DNA from: Bacillota bacterium | Lineage (GTDB): Bacteria > Bacillota > Clostridia > Oscillospirales > Acutalibacteraceae | DNA: 46,829 bases | Direction: 5' to 3' | Assembly (NCBI GenBank): GCA_029008595.1 | Contig: JAQXJH010000029.1 | Coordinates: 1-46,829 of the forward strand | In this document: piece by piece, positions 39,307-46,829 of the stretch | How positions within the stretch are numbered: the stretch's first letter is position 1 | Layout of the letters: each line of letters begins with the position of its first letter | The notes under the pieces: generated by a model | The model's database searches: none | What the model saw: only the letters and a program-made list of their open reading frames with translations | Told to the model about the DNA's origin: nothing | Position numbers and translations under genes: made by a program

Positions 39307-39984
39307 TTATGCTTCGATCTTGTATCCGACGTTGCGCACGGTTCTGATCAGCGAACCGGATGTTCCGAGCTTCTGGCGGAGCGTTTTGATGTGCATGTCC
39401 ACCGTGCGGGTCTCGCCCTCAAAACTGTAGCCCCAGACGGACTGCAGGATCTTTTCGCGCGTCAGCACCAGCCGCTGGTTGCGCAGCAGCAGTTTGAGCA
39501 GTTCGTATTCCTTGTAGGTCAATTCGCAAACGCTGCCGCCGGCAGTGACCACCCGCTGCTTGTCATCCATGCGGATTTCCCCGCAGGAAAGAACCGTCTC
39601 CGGTTCCGGAGCGGCCGTGCGCTCCGTCCGGCGCAGAACAGCCTTCACGCGGGAGATCAGCTCCATGACCCCGAATGGCTTCGGAATATAATCGTCCGCG
39701 CCGAGGTCAAGCCCCTTTACAACGTCCAGCTCGGTCGTTTTTGCCGTGACCATAATGACCGGCACCGCACCGGCCGAGGGGTCGGCGCGCAGCCGGCGCA
39801 GGATCTGCAAGCCGTCTTCCTCCGGCAGCATGATGTCCAGCAGCACAAGGTCGGGAAGCTCTTCACGGCACGCGGCAAAAAAGTCGCTGCCGTTTGCAAA
39901 GCTTTTCGTGTCAAAGCCGCCGCTGCGCAGCGCATATTCCTCCAGCTCCCGGATGTTGTCGTCGTCCTCCACAAGATAGATCAT
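39307..39984 (-). CDS. phoP: PhoP/PhoB-type response regulator
   Basis: The product has 225 residues starting MIYLVEDDDNIRELEEYALR at ATG 39984; the ORF track starts in phoU. The receiver domain has the acidic pair EDD, phospho-acceptor D in VLLDIMLPEEDG, T in IMVTAKT and K in YIPKPFG. The winged-helix domain (LTYKEYELLKLLLRNQRLVL, GETRTVDMHIKTLRQKLG) is OmpR/PhoB-like. It lies 4 bp from phoU and precedes the kinase gene. It should bind the TTTACA repeats ahead of pstS, so the operon would control itself. Confidence 0.93.
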   Translation of the reverse strand: MIYLVEDDDNIRELEEYALRSGGFDTKSFANGSDFFAACREELPDLVLLDIMLPEEDGLQILRRLRADPSAGAVPVIMVTAKTTELDVVKGLDLGADDYIPKPFGVMELISRVKAVLRRTERTAAPEPETVLSCGEIRMDDKQRVVTAGGSVCELTYKEYELLKLLLRNQRLVLTREKILQSVWGYSFEGETRTVDMHIKTLRQKLGTSGSLIRTVRNVGYKIEA

Positions 39985-39988
39985 AGCG

Positions 39989-40645
39989 TCATAGGATCCT
40001 TTCGTTTTTATGAATTCCTGTAATCGAAAATTCCGCCCATTCTGCAATGTTTGTCGCGTGGTCGCCGATCCGTTCAAAATACTTGGCGATGATCAGCAGA
40101 TCGACCGCCTGTTCACCGCTTTCGGCGTCCTGACGGACCAGGCGGATCAGATCATTTTTCACCTGATCGAACAGATCGTCCACCACGTCGTCGTAATCCA
40201 TCACCCGGCGGGCAAGGTCAAGATCGCGGCTGACAAAGGCGTCGATGCTTTCCTTGACCATTTTTACAGTCGCATCGGCCATTTTTGTAATGTGTTCCAT
40301 GTTGCGCTCATAATCGGAATGCTTCAGTTGAAGCGTCAGCTCGGAAATATCGGCGGCCTGATCGCCGATGCGTTCCATGTCCGTGATCATTTTCAGCGCA
40401 GTGGAGATCACGCGCAGGTCGGTTGCAACGGGCTGTTGCTGCAGCAGCAGCTTCAGGCAGCGCCGTTCAATATCCCGCTCTTTTTCATCCACCGTGGAAT
40501 CAAAGCGGATCGCCTCGCGTGCCAGCTCCTCGTTGTGGGAGGTCAGCGCGTGCGCAGCCGTCACGATCGCGTTTTCGATCAGCGCGGCCATCTCCAGCAG
40601 TTCATTGTTCAGCAGTTCCAGTTCCCGGTCAAAACGGTTTCGCAT
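39989..40645 (-). CDS. phoU: Phosphate signalling protein PhoU
   Basis: The product has 218 residues and is all helical. It has two three-helix repeats, each with the metal-binding E-R-I-G-D motif: MITDMERIGDQAADISELTL and IAKYFERIGDHATNIAEWAE. PhoU links the state of the Pst transporter to PhoR and restrains phosphate uptake when phosphate is plentiful. It lies between pstB and the response regulator gene in one operon. Confidence 0.96.
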   Translation of the reverse strand: MRNRFDRELELLNNELLEMAALIENAIVTAAHALTSHNEELAREAIRFDSTVDEKERDIERRCLKLLLQQQPVATDLRVISTALKMITDMERIGDQAADISELTLQLKHSDYERNMEHITKMADATVKMVKESIDAFVSRDLDLARRVMDYDDVVDDLFDQVKNDLIRLVRQDAESGEQAVDLLIIAKYFERIGDHATNIAEWAEFSITGIHKNERIL

Positions 40646-40698
40646 AATCGTAAGCCATCCTTTTCTTCGGGAAGCTCCGGCATATTTTCAAACAGAGA

Positions 40699-41448
40699 TC
40701 AGCCGAATCTTCCGGTGATATAATTTTCGGTGCGTTTGTCCTTCGGCATGGAGAACAGCTCTTCGGTCGGGCCGAATTCAACCAGGTCTCCGAGCAGAAA
40801 AAACGCAGTTTTATCCGAAATGCGGGCGGCCTGCTGCATATTGTGCGTCACCATGATAATAGTATACTCCTTTTTCAGGTCGCTCACAAGGTCTTCGATT
40901 TTGGAAGTGGAGATCGGATCCAGCGCGGAGGTGGATTCGTCCATCAGCAGGACTTCGGGTTCTACCGCAAGCGCCCGCGCGATGCAAAGCCGCTGCTGCT
41001 GCCCGCCGGAAAGGCCGAGCGCGCTTTTTTTCAGCCGGTCCTTGACTTCGTCCCAGATCGCCGCCTGGCGCAGGCTGCGTTCCACCAGGGCGTCCAGCTT
41101 TGCGCGCGAACGGATCCCATGGGTGCGCGGCCCGTAAGCGACGTTGTCGTAAATGCTCATCGGGAAGGGATTTGCCTTCTGGAACACCATTCCGACCCGG
41201 CGGCGCAGCGTATTCACGTCCATATTGCCGTAGATATCTTCGCCGTCCAGCAGCACTTTCCCGGTAATCTTACAGCGGTCGACCAGATCATTCATACGGT
41301 TGAGACATTTGAGCAGCGTCGATTTTCCGCAGCCCGAAGGCCCGATCAGCGCGGAAATCTCATTTTTCGGGAACGCGACGGAAATATCCTTCAGCGCGTG
41401 AAAATCGCCGTAATACAGGTTCAGCCCGTCAATTTCAAATTTATTCAT
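40699..41448 (-). CDS. pstB: Phosphate ABC transporter ATP-binding protein PstB
   Basis: The product has 249 residues starting [20 protein letters not shown] at ATG 41448; the ORF track adds 14 residues. Walker A is GPSGCGKST, the PstB-specific block is [10 protein letters not shown], the Q-loop [20 protein letters not shown], signature LSGGQQQR, Walker [14 protein letters not shown] (E-S in place of the usual E-P), and H-loop VTHNM. It drives phosphate uptake through PstC/PstA. Confidence 0.97.
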   Translation of the reverse strand: MNKFEIDGLNLYYGDFHALKDISVAFPKNEISALIGPSGCGKSTLLKCLNRMNDLVDRCKITGKVLLDGEDIYGNMDVNTLRRRVGMVFQKANPFPMSIYDNVAYGPRTHGIRSRAKLDALVERSLRQAAIWDEVKDRLKKSALGLSGGQQQRLCIARALAVEPEVLLMDESTSALDPISTSKIEDLVSDLKKEYTIIMVTHNMQQAARISDKTAFFLLGDLVEFGPTEELFSMPKDKRTENYITGRFG

Positions 41449-41486
41449 GCCGTTGTTTCGTCCTTTCTGTGCGGCAGTCTGTCCGC

Positions 41487-42353
41487 TCAATCCTCGTGCT
41501 GGCTCCGGGTCAGGCGTTTGGCGATCGTGTTCGAGATCATGTTGATGATCAGCACAATGACCAGAAGAACGACCGCAGTGGCGTATGCCTGGTCAAAATA
41601 CAGCCCTTCGCCGGAGAGAACATACATGTGTACAGCCAGCGTCCGTCCGCCGGAAAAAATCCCCGTCGCAAGCTTTGCCACGGAGCCGGAGGTAAAAATC
41701 AGCGCGGCGGTTTCGCCGACGATGCGCCCGACGGAAAGAATGACGCCGGAAAGAATCCCCGGTACCGCCGATGGCAGGACCACGCGGAAAATGGTGCGCA
41801 GCTTTCCGGCGCCAAGCCCGAAGCTTCCCTCGCGGTAGGAGACCGGTACCGAGATCAGCGCTTCCTGTGTGGTGCGCATGACCAGCGGAAGGATCATGAT
41901 CGCCAGCGTAAACGCGCCGGAAAGCAGGGAGTAGCCCCAGCCGAGCGCCGTCAGAAAAAACAGATTGCCGAACAGCCCGTAAACGATGGAAGGAATTCCG
42001 GAAAGCGTTTCCGCGGTCATGGAGATCACCGTGACAACGGGGCTTTTCTTGTTGGCATATTCCGTCAGGTAAATCGCGGAGGCAATGCCGAGCGGGACAG
42101 CGATCAGCAGAGAAAGTACCGTGATGGAAATGGTGTTGATCATTGCGGGAACAACAGATTGGTTGTCCGTTGTGTATTTCCATTCAAACAGCGACGGCTG
42201 AAGGTGCGGAATGCCGTTGATGAGAATATAGGCCACCAGAAAAGCGAGCACGCAGAAGGTGATCAGCGCAGCAAGCGAGGTGGCGATGAAAAGAAAAAGG
42301 GAAAAAGGGTGTCTGCGGTAATTGCGGAAGCGGGTGAGAAGCTTTTCTTTCAT
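41487..42353 (-). CDS. pstA: Phosphate ABC transporter permease PstA
   Basis: The product has 288 residues starting [20 protein letters not shown] at ATG 42353. AAAGGAG lies 8 nt ahead, and overlaps the pstC stop. Six membrane segments are visible. [33 protein letters not shown] and the coupling helix [15 protein letters not shown] are PstA landmarks. It forms the channel with PstC in the cytoplasmic membrane. Confidence 0.96.
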   Translation of the reverse strand: MKEKLLTRFRNYRRHPFSLFLFIATSLAALITFCVLAFLVAYILINGIPHLQPSLFEWKYTTDNQSVVPAMINTISITVLSLLIAVPLGIASAIYLTEYANKKSPVVTVISMTAETLSGIPSIVYGLFGNLFFLTALGWGYSLLSGAFTLAIMILPLVMRTTQEALISVPVSYREGSFGLGAGKLRTIFRVVLPSAVPGILSGVILSVGRIVGETAALIFTSGSVAKLATGIFSGGRTLAVHMYVLSGEGLYFDQAYATAVVLLVIVLIINMISNTIAKRLTRSQHED

Positions 42354-42358
42354 GCAGT

Positions 42359-43252
42359 TCACTCCTTTGCGCTGTCCTTGCGCTTGAGCAGGGAAAAGGA
42401 AACATTGATGATCAGAATGAAAACAAACAGCACCACAGCGGTAGCGATCAGCGCTTCACGGTGAAGATCGGCCGCGTAACCCATTTCCAGCACGATATTG
42501 GTGGTCAGCGTGCGCACGCCCTTCAGAATGCTGGAAGGCATCCGGGCCTGATTGCCGACGATCATAACAACCGCCATTGTTTCGCCGATAGCCCGGCCGA
42601 TCCCGAGGATCACTCCGGCCATCACGCCGCTTTTTGCGGCCGGCAGCACCGTGAAGAAAACGCTGCGTTCGTGGGTTGCTCCCAGCGCCAGCGCGCCTTC
42701 ATAATAGCTTTGCGGCACCGCACGGATCGCCGCTTCGCTGACGCCGATGATCGTCGGCAGGATCATGATCCCGAGCAGAACGGAAGCGGTGAGAATGCAC
42801 ATGCCGTCGCCCTTGTCGAAGGAATTGCGAACCAGCGGGACGATGACCACCAGCCCGAAAAATCCGTAGACGATCGACGGAATCCCGGCCAGCAGGTCAA
42901 CAGCAGGCTTCAGAAAGCGATACAGCCCGGGCGGGCAGAATTTTGCCAGATAAACGGCGGTCAGAATGCCGATCGGCACGCCGATCACCGCAGCGCCGGC
43001 CGTAACATAAAGGCTGCCGACGATCATCGGGAAAATGCCGAAGGACGGTTCACTGTTTGTCGGAGCCCACTTTTTTCCGAACAGAAATTTAAAAAAACCG
43101 ATCTCTGCCATGGCGGGGATCCCGTTGGCAAACAGAAAAATACAGATCAGCAGAACTGCTGCGATCGATGTGAGCGCAGCGATCAGAAAGAGGATCCTGA
43201 AAAAGGTTTCCCGGAATTTTGCGGTCCGCAGCCGGCCTTGTGTTTTTGTCAT
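42359..43252 (-). CDS. pstC: Phosphate ABC transporter permease PstC
   Basis: The product has 297 residues starting MTKTQGRLRTAKFRETFFRI at ATG 43252, with AAAGG 8 nt upstream. Six membrane segments, KFLFGKKWAPTNSEPSFGIF (the PstC outer loop), [40 protein letters not shown] and GIGRAIGETMAVVMIVGN are diagnostic. The stop sits in the ribosome site of pstA, so the two are coupled. Confidence 0.97.
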   Translation of the reverse strand: MTKTQGRLRTAKFRETFFRILFLIAALTSIAAVLLICIFLFANGIPAMAEIGFFKFLFGKKWAPTNSEPSFGIFPMIVGSLYVTAGAAVIGVPIGILTAVYLAKFCPPGLYRFLKPAVDLLAGIPSIVYGFFGLVVIVPLVRNSFDKGDGMCILTASVLLGIMILPTIIGVSEAAIRAVPQSYYEGALALGATHERSVFFTVLPAAKSGVMAGVILGIGRAIGETMAVVMIVGNQARMPSSILKGVRTLTTNIVLEMGYAADLHREALIATAVVLFVFILIINVSFSLLKRKDSAKE

Positions 43253-43298
43253 CGAAGCAACCTTTCTTTCTTCTGGCCGATTCCCAAAATCGCCGCAC

Positions 43299-43327
43299 GG
43301 CATAAAGAGACCAATGCTCTTTATGCC
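43299..43327 (-). promoter_or_regulatory. Intergenic hairpin between pstS and pstC
   Basis: GGCATAAAGAG (43299-43309) pairs perfectly with CTCTTTATGCC (43317-43327), 7-nt loop, no T-run on the minus strand. Such stems after a binding-protein gene often protect its mRNA and raise its level over the permease genes. Confidence 0.6.
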
Positions 43328-43354
43328 GGCAGCGGGGAGGAAAAACGGGATTGT

Positions 43355-44269
43355 TTATTTTACGATGGCGTCCCAAACGGTGCTTTCACCGGTGTAGATC
43401 GATTTGACCTGTTCGCTGGTGATGGAATCGAGCGGGTTGGCCGGGTTGACAATGACCGCAACACCATCGATCGCGATCGAGAGGGAATTCAGCTCGGCGG
43501 CTTCGCTTTCCTTCAGTTCGCGGGAAGCCATGCCGATGTCGCAGTTCCCGGCGATCGTGTCCTTCATCCCGTTGGAGGAATCGGTCTGCTGGACATCAAC
43601 GGTGGCGCCGGTGTTGATCTTCATGTACGCCTCCGCGAGCTTCTGCATGACGGGCGTTACAGAGGAGGAACCCGAAACGAGGATCTTGCCTTCCGGCTTT
43701 GTTCCGGCAAATGCGGCAGCATTGTCGACGACGGAGATATAACCGTTATCGTTGACGATCGCCTGGCCTTCCGCGCTCATGATGTAGTCAATAAAGTCCT
43801 TGGCCAGACCGGTCGCTTCGCCTTTGGTGGCAATGTTGAACGGGCGGCTGATCTTATAGGTTCCGGCCTTGATATTTTCGGCCGTAGCTTCTGCGCCGTC
43901 AACCTTCAGCGCTTTTACGGTGTCGTTGAGGGAACCGAGAGAAACGTAACCGATGGCGTATTCGTTGCCGGAAACGGTCGTCAGCATGACGCTGGTCTTG
44001 TCGGTGATCGTTGCCTCTTCCGTGGTCTTGTCCACCTTGTTTCCGTCAGCATCCTTTTCTTCAATGCCGAACAGCTCGATGAACGCGCCGCGGGTGCCGG
44101 AACCGTCCTCGCGGGAGATGATGGAGATCTCGTGGCCTGCGTTGAAATCCGCCGCCGGAGTGGAGCTTTCAGTGCCGGTCGCGCTGCTGGCCGGAGCGGA
44201 GGTGCTGCAGCCGGTCATCGCCAACAGAAGCATTGCGGATGCAATGGCGAGACTTACGATTTTTTTCAT
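43355..44269 (-). CDS. pstS: Phosphate-binding lipoprotein PstS, circularly permuted
   Basis: The product has 304 residues. The lipoprotein signal (MLLLAMTGC) ends in a lipobox, so it is anchored outside the membrane. PstS normally begins with GSxSVxP...LAEAY and later has the GSGTR block. Here the order is reversed: ISIISREDGSGTRGAFIELF, YAIGYVSLGSLNDTVKALKV and KISRPFNIATKGEATGLAKD come first (about 45-180). KILVSGSSSVTPVMQKLAEA, DIGMASRELKESEAAEL and AIDGVAVIVNPANPLDSIT come last (about 195-304). Phosphate-contacting blocks (GSGTRG, GSSSVTP) are all present, so the protein is complete but rewired. It heads the phosphate operon behind Pho boxes. Confidence 0.94.
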   Translation of the reverse strand: MKKIVSLAIASAMLLLAMTGCSTSAPASSATGTESSTPAADFNAGHEISIISREDGSGTRGAFIELFGIEEKDADGNKVDKTTEEATITDKTSVMLTTVSGNEYAIGYVSLGSLNDTVKALKVDGAEATAENIKAGTYKISRPFNIATKGEATGLAKDFIDYIMSAEGQAIVNDNGYISVVDNAAAFAGTKPEGKILVSGSSSVTPVMQKLAEAYMKINTGATVDVQQTDSSNGMKDTIAGNCDIGMASRELKESEAAELNSLSIAIDGVAVIVNPANPLDSITSEQVKSIYTGESTVWDAIVK

Positions 44270-44302
44270 TTCAAATCATCCTTTTCATTTTTTGTTGTCC
44301 TC

Positions 44303-44367
44303 AGTATACCGCCCCGTTGTAAAACCCGAATGCGGGCAAACGTAAAAAACAAGTAAAGGACTGTAAA
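44303..44367 (-). promoter_or_regulatory. PhoP-dependent promoter of the pst-pho operon (Pho boxes and -10)
   Basis: On the minus strand: TTTACA (44362-44367), TTTACT (44352-44357), TTTACG (44341-44346), and TTTACA (44318-44323), spaced 10, 11 and 23 bp, then TATACT (44303-44308). This fits Gram-positive PhoP boxes (TT-x-A-C-A direct repeats with about 11-bp spacing). No -35 box is present, as expected for an activated promoter. A CCCG-CATT-CGGG repeat lies between boxes. Confidence 0.65.
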
Positions 44368-44393
44368 ATCGAATGTTCTTTCCAGCGATAATG

Positions 44394-44402
44394 TGATATA
44401 CT
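44394..44402 (+). promoter_or_regulatory. Extended -10 promoter of the helicase gene
   Basis: TGA-TATACT (44394-44402), an extended -10 box without a clear -35, 95 bp ahead of GTG 44498, divergent from pstS. Confidence 0.45.
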
Positions 44403-44497
44403 GAAGAAGATCCTTCTGCGGCCGCCCTGCGAAAAGCGCCGGTGTGCTGCGCAGATGGGACGGAAGATTCTGCGGGAGACGGAAAGGAGCCGTTATT

Positions 44498-46829
44498 GTG
44501 AAGATCGTTCTGCCGATCCGCCGGTTGGTGGATTTCATTTTAAAAAGCGGCAGCATCAACAGCTCTTCAGGCGGGGCAGAGCGCGCGGCCGAAGGGAGCC
44601 GGATCCACCGCAGGCTGCAGAAAGAGGCCGGAAAAGGCTACGAAGCAGAGGTCGCTCTGTCTGCGGAGCGCGAATCCGGCGGGATCGTTTACCATCTGCA
44701 GGGCAGAGCGGACGGCATTTTTGAGGAAAACGGCGTGACGGTGATCGACGAGATCAAAACGACAGAGGTTCCGCTCGAACAGATCGGGGAGGATTTCTGC
44801 CCGGCGCATTGGGCACAGGGCTGCTGCTATGCGCAGATCGTCTGCGAACAGCGCGGCCTTGCGGGTGCGGATGTCCGCCTGACGTATTATCAGGTGGATA
44901 CCGGAGAGATCCGGCGTTTCCGGAAAAGCTTTACCGCGCAGGAGCTGGAGAGACGGCTGGAGGAACTGCTGCAGCGGTATCAGCGCTGGGCAAAAATGCA
45001 GCTGGAATGGCGTGAACGGCGCAACCGGTCTCTGCGAGGCCTTGCCTTTCCGTTTGCGGAGTACCGTGCCGGTCAGAGAAAGCTGGCTGCTGCCGTGTAC
45101 CGTACGGTGCGGCAGGGAGGCAGGCTCTTCTGTTCTGCGCCCACCGGGATCGGCAAAACGATGTCCACAATTTTTCCTGCGCTGAAAGCGATGGGGGAGG
45201 AAACGGGCGATACGCTTTTTTATCTGACGGCAAAAACCGTTACCCGCCGCGCGGCGGAGGATGCGGTCGCCCGGCTGCGGGCAGCTTCACCGGAGCTGAG
45301 CCTGAAAACGATCACCATTACCGCCAAGGACAAAGTCTGCTTTCTGGAGGAACGGAACTGTACGCCGGAGGCCTGCCCTTATGCGGCCGATTATTTTGAC
45401 CGCGTCAACGATACGGTCTATTCCCTGCTGCAGGAAAACTGCGATTTTACACGGGAAACGATCGAAACGGCAGCCAAAAAAGCGGTGCTCTGCCCGTATG
45501 AGCTGTCGCTGGATCTCAGCCTCTGGTGCGACGCGGTCATCTGCGATTATAATTATCTCTTTGACCCTACGGTTCATCTGCAGCGTTTTTTTGACGGAAA
45601 GGGCGGCGACTATCTGTTCCTGATCGATGAAGCGCACAATCTGGTAGACCGCAGCCGGGAAATGTTTTCGGCGCAGCTGAACAAAAGTGCGTTTCTGCAG
45701 CTGAACCGGGCGCTGCCCAAAGCACACCGCAAGCTCCGCGCCGCCGTTTCACAGGTCAATGCCGCGCTGCTTGCCCTGCGGAAGGAATGCGAGGAGCTGG
45801 GCGGCAGCGAGGTCAGGGAACAGCTGCCGGAACAGCTGGAACCGCCGCTGCGCCGTTTTGCCGCCGCGGCAGAAAACTGGCTGGAAGAGCACCGCGGCCA
45901 CGCGCAGGAACAGGAGGTTCTTACGCTGTTTTTTGACGTCCGCTTTTTTCTGAAGATCCTGGAAATTTACGACGAGCGCTATGTGACCTTTCTGCGTGCC
46001 TTCGGTTCCGAGCTTTCGGTCCGGCTGTTCTGTATGGATCCCGCTCCGGAGCTGGACGCAGCCCTGAAGAAAGGGAGGGCGGCCGTGCTGTTTTCCGCAA
46101 CGCTTTCGCCGCTGGATTATTACCGCGATGTTCTCGGCGGCAGGGAAGGCAGCAAAAGCCTTGCGCTGCCTTCTCCGTTCGAACCGTCCCGCCTGGGGCT
46201 TTTCTGTGTTCCGCTGAGCACGCGCTACGGCGACCGCGAACAGAGCATCGTGCCCATTGCGGAGCTGCTGGCGCAGTTTGTTTCCGCGCGGGCGGGTCAT
46301 TATATTGCCTATTTTCCCAGCTATGCTTATCTGGAGCGTGTGTATGAACAATTTGCGTCGGCCTATCCGCAGATCGAAACGGCGGTGCAGGCGCGTCAGA
46401 TGGACGATGCCGCGCGGGAGGACTTTCTTTCGCGGTTTGAGCAGCCGGACGGCAGGACGCTGCTGGGATTCTGTGTGCTGGGCGGAATTTATTCCGAAGG
46501 AGTCGACCTCACGGGAGAAAAGCTGATCGGCGCGGCGGTCGTCGGCGTCGGTCTGCCGCAGGTCGGCCAGGAACCAAATACCCTGCGCGCCTATTACGAC
46601 CGGTTGAACGGCGCTGGCTTCGAATTTGCCTACCAATACCCGGGAATGAATAAGGTGCTGCAGGCGGCCGGCCGCGTTATCCGCACCGAACAGGACGCCG
46701 GTGCGGTGCTGCTGATTGATGACCGTTTCCTGTCTTCCAGATATCGGAATCTGCTGCCGCCGCACTGGAACGGGCTGCAGCGCAGTTCGGCGGAGCTGCT
46801 TCCCGGCCAGCTGCAGGAATTCTGGAGTA
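44498..46829 (+). CDS. PD-(D/E)XK nuclease-XPD/DinG-type Fe-S helicase fusion (3' end outside window)
   Basis: 777 residues lie in the window in one open frame, which runs off the end and so is missing from the ORF track. GTG 44498 follows GGAAAGGAG. The N-terminal PD-(D/E)XK-like domain shows LQGRADGIFE (D72) and VIDEIKTTE (D84, E85, K87). The superfamily 2 helicase has Walker A CSAPTGIGKT (about 212-221), Fe-S cysteines in VCFLEERNCTPEACPYA and VLCPYELS, the DEAH box FLIDEAHNL, VLFSATLSP, and motif VI QAAGRVIRTEQD. XPD/DinG enzymes unwind DNA 5'-3' and remove R-loops or G-quadruplexes. The fused nuclease suggests unwinding coupled to cutting. The gene stands alone, divergent from the phosphate operon, with no CRISPR genes near. 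Confidence 0.88.
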   Translation, partial: MKIVLPIRRLVDFILKSGSINSSSGGAERAAEGSRIHRRLQKEAGKGYEAEVALSAERESGGIVYHLQGRADGIFEENGVTVIDEIKTTEVPLEQIGEDFCPAHWAQGCCYAQIVCEQRGLAGADVRLTYYQVDTGEIRRFRKSFTAQELERRLEELLQRYQRWAKMQLEWRERRNRSLRGLAFPFAEYRAGQRKLAAAVYRTVRQGGRLFCSAPTGIGKTMSTIFPALKAMGEETGDTLFYLTAKTVTRRAAEDAVARLRAASPELSLKTITITAKDKVCFLEERNCTPEACPYAADYFDRVNDTVYSLLQENCDFTRETIETAAKKAVLCPYELSLDLSLWCDAVICDYNYLFDPTVHLQRFFDGKGGDYLFLIDEAHNLVDRSREMFSAQLNKSAFLQLNRALPKAHRKLRAAVSQVNAALLALRKECEELGGSEVREQLPEQLEPPLRRFAAAAENWLEEHRGHAQEQEVLTLFFDVRFFLKILEIYDERYVTFLRAFGSELSVRLFCMDPAPELDAALKKGRAAVLFSATLSPLDYYRDVLGGREGSKSLALPSPFEPSRLGLFCVPLSTRYGDREQSIVPIAELLAQFVSARAGHYIAYFPSYAYLERVYEQFASAYPQIETAVQARQMDDAAREDFLSRFEQPDGRTLLGFCVLGGIYSEGVDLTGEKLIGAAVVGVGLPQVGQEPNTLRAYYDRLNGAGFEFAYQYPGMNKVLQAAGRVIRTEQDAGAVLLIDDRFLSSRYRNLLPPHWNGLQRSSAELLPGQLQEFWS

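Noticed and set aside
43355-44269. PstS as a chimera or assembly error
   Set aside because: The reading frame, signal peptide and all conserved blocks are intact and length is normal; a circular permutation explains the order better.
1-46829. tRNA, rRNA, CRISPR arrays, insertion sequences, integrases
   Set aside because: None was recognised by eye on either strand; the only repeats are short operators, hairpins and one 12-bp tandem duplication.

Overview
The window (46.8 kb, GC-rich) looks like a chromosome segment of an anaerobic, spore-forming Clostridia, most likely an Oscillospirales/Ruminococcaceae-type gut bacterium. The evidence is a SpoIID-like protein, BofA and YaaL (endospore formers), a multidomain flavodiiron protein with rubredoxin (anaerobe), lactate dehydrogenase, and strong AGGAGG ribosome sites with sigma-A-like promoters. 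I see no rRNA, tRNA, CRISPR array, transposase or phage gene. The placement comes from gene content only.

Layout. (1) 1-2040: a probable sporulation operon with a SpoIID-fold protein carrying three peptidoglycan-binding repeats, behind a sigma-K-like promoter. (2) 2206-5607: an oxygen/NO-defence block with a Crp/Fnr regulator, a flavodiiron protein (core + flavin reductase + short rubredoxin), a free rubredoxin missed by the ORF track, and a four-helix protein. The regulator and the flavodiiron gene share a GTTGY-N4-ACAAC inverted repeat. (3) 5784-10164: a small membrane protein, two FAD proteins, and ldh on the other strand. (4) 10477-15250 (minus): a ferric-siderophore-type ABC transporter behind a sirohaem/4Fe-4S reductase-like protein, plus a phosphotransferase. 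(5) 15611-19507: a class Ic aspartate aminotransferase, then secD-secF.

(6) 19831-35462 is the most unusual part: two divergent gene sets that look like an uncharacterised amino-sugar or aminocyclitol pathway. The plus-strand arm is an AraC regulator, a NagB-like deaminase fused to a TIM-barrel isomerase, a Gfo/Idh oxidoreductase, a DegT aminotransferase, an amidohydrolase and a NagA-like deacetylase. The minus-strand arm is a ROK repressor, a second DegT, a second Gfo/Idh, two CBM9-like proteins and a PIG-L deacetylase. A cytoplasmic GH35 beta-galactosidase follows. There are two oxidoreductase/aminotransferase pairs, three possible N-deacylases or amidohydrolases, no kinase and no transporter.

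(7) 35475-37373 (minus): yaaL-bofA, where a long hairpin overlaps the bofA ribosome site, then vanZ coupled to a DUF2726/zinc-ribbon gene. (8) 37496-44269 (minus): a complete phosphate operon pstS-pstC-pstA-pstB-phoU-phoP-phoR with TTTACA-type Pho boxes ahead of pstS. The PstS domain order is circularly permuted. (9) 44498-end: a PD-(D/E)XK nuclease/XPD-DinG helicase fusion, cut by the window edge and absent from the ORF track.

Starts were moved from many ORF-track positions to the codon 5-10 nt behind a visible Shine-Dalgarno sequence. All functional calls rest on motif and family recognition by eye; no search was run.
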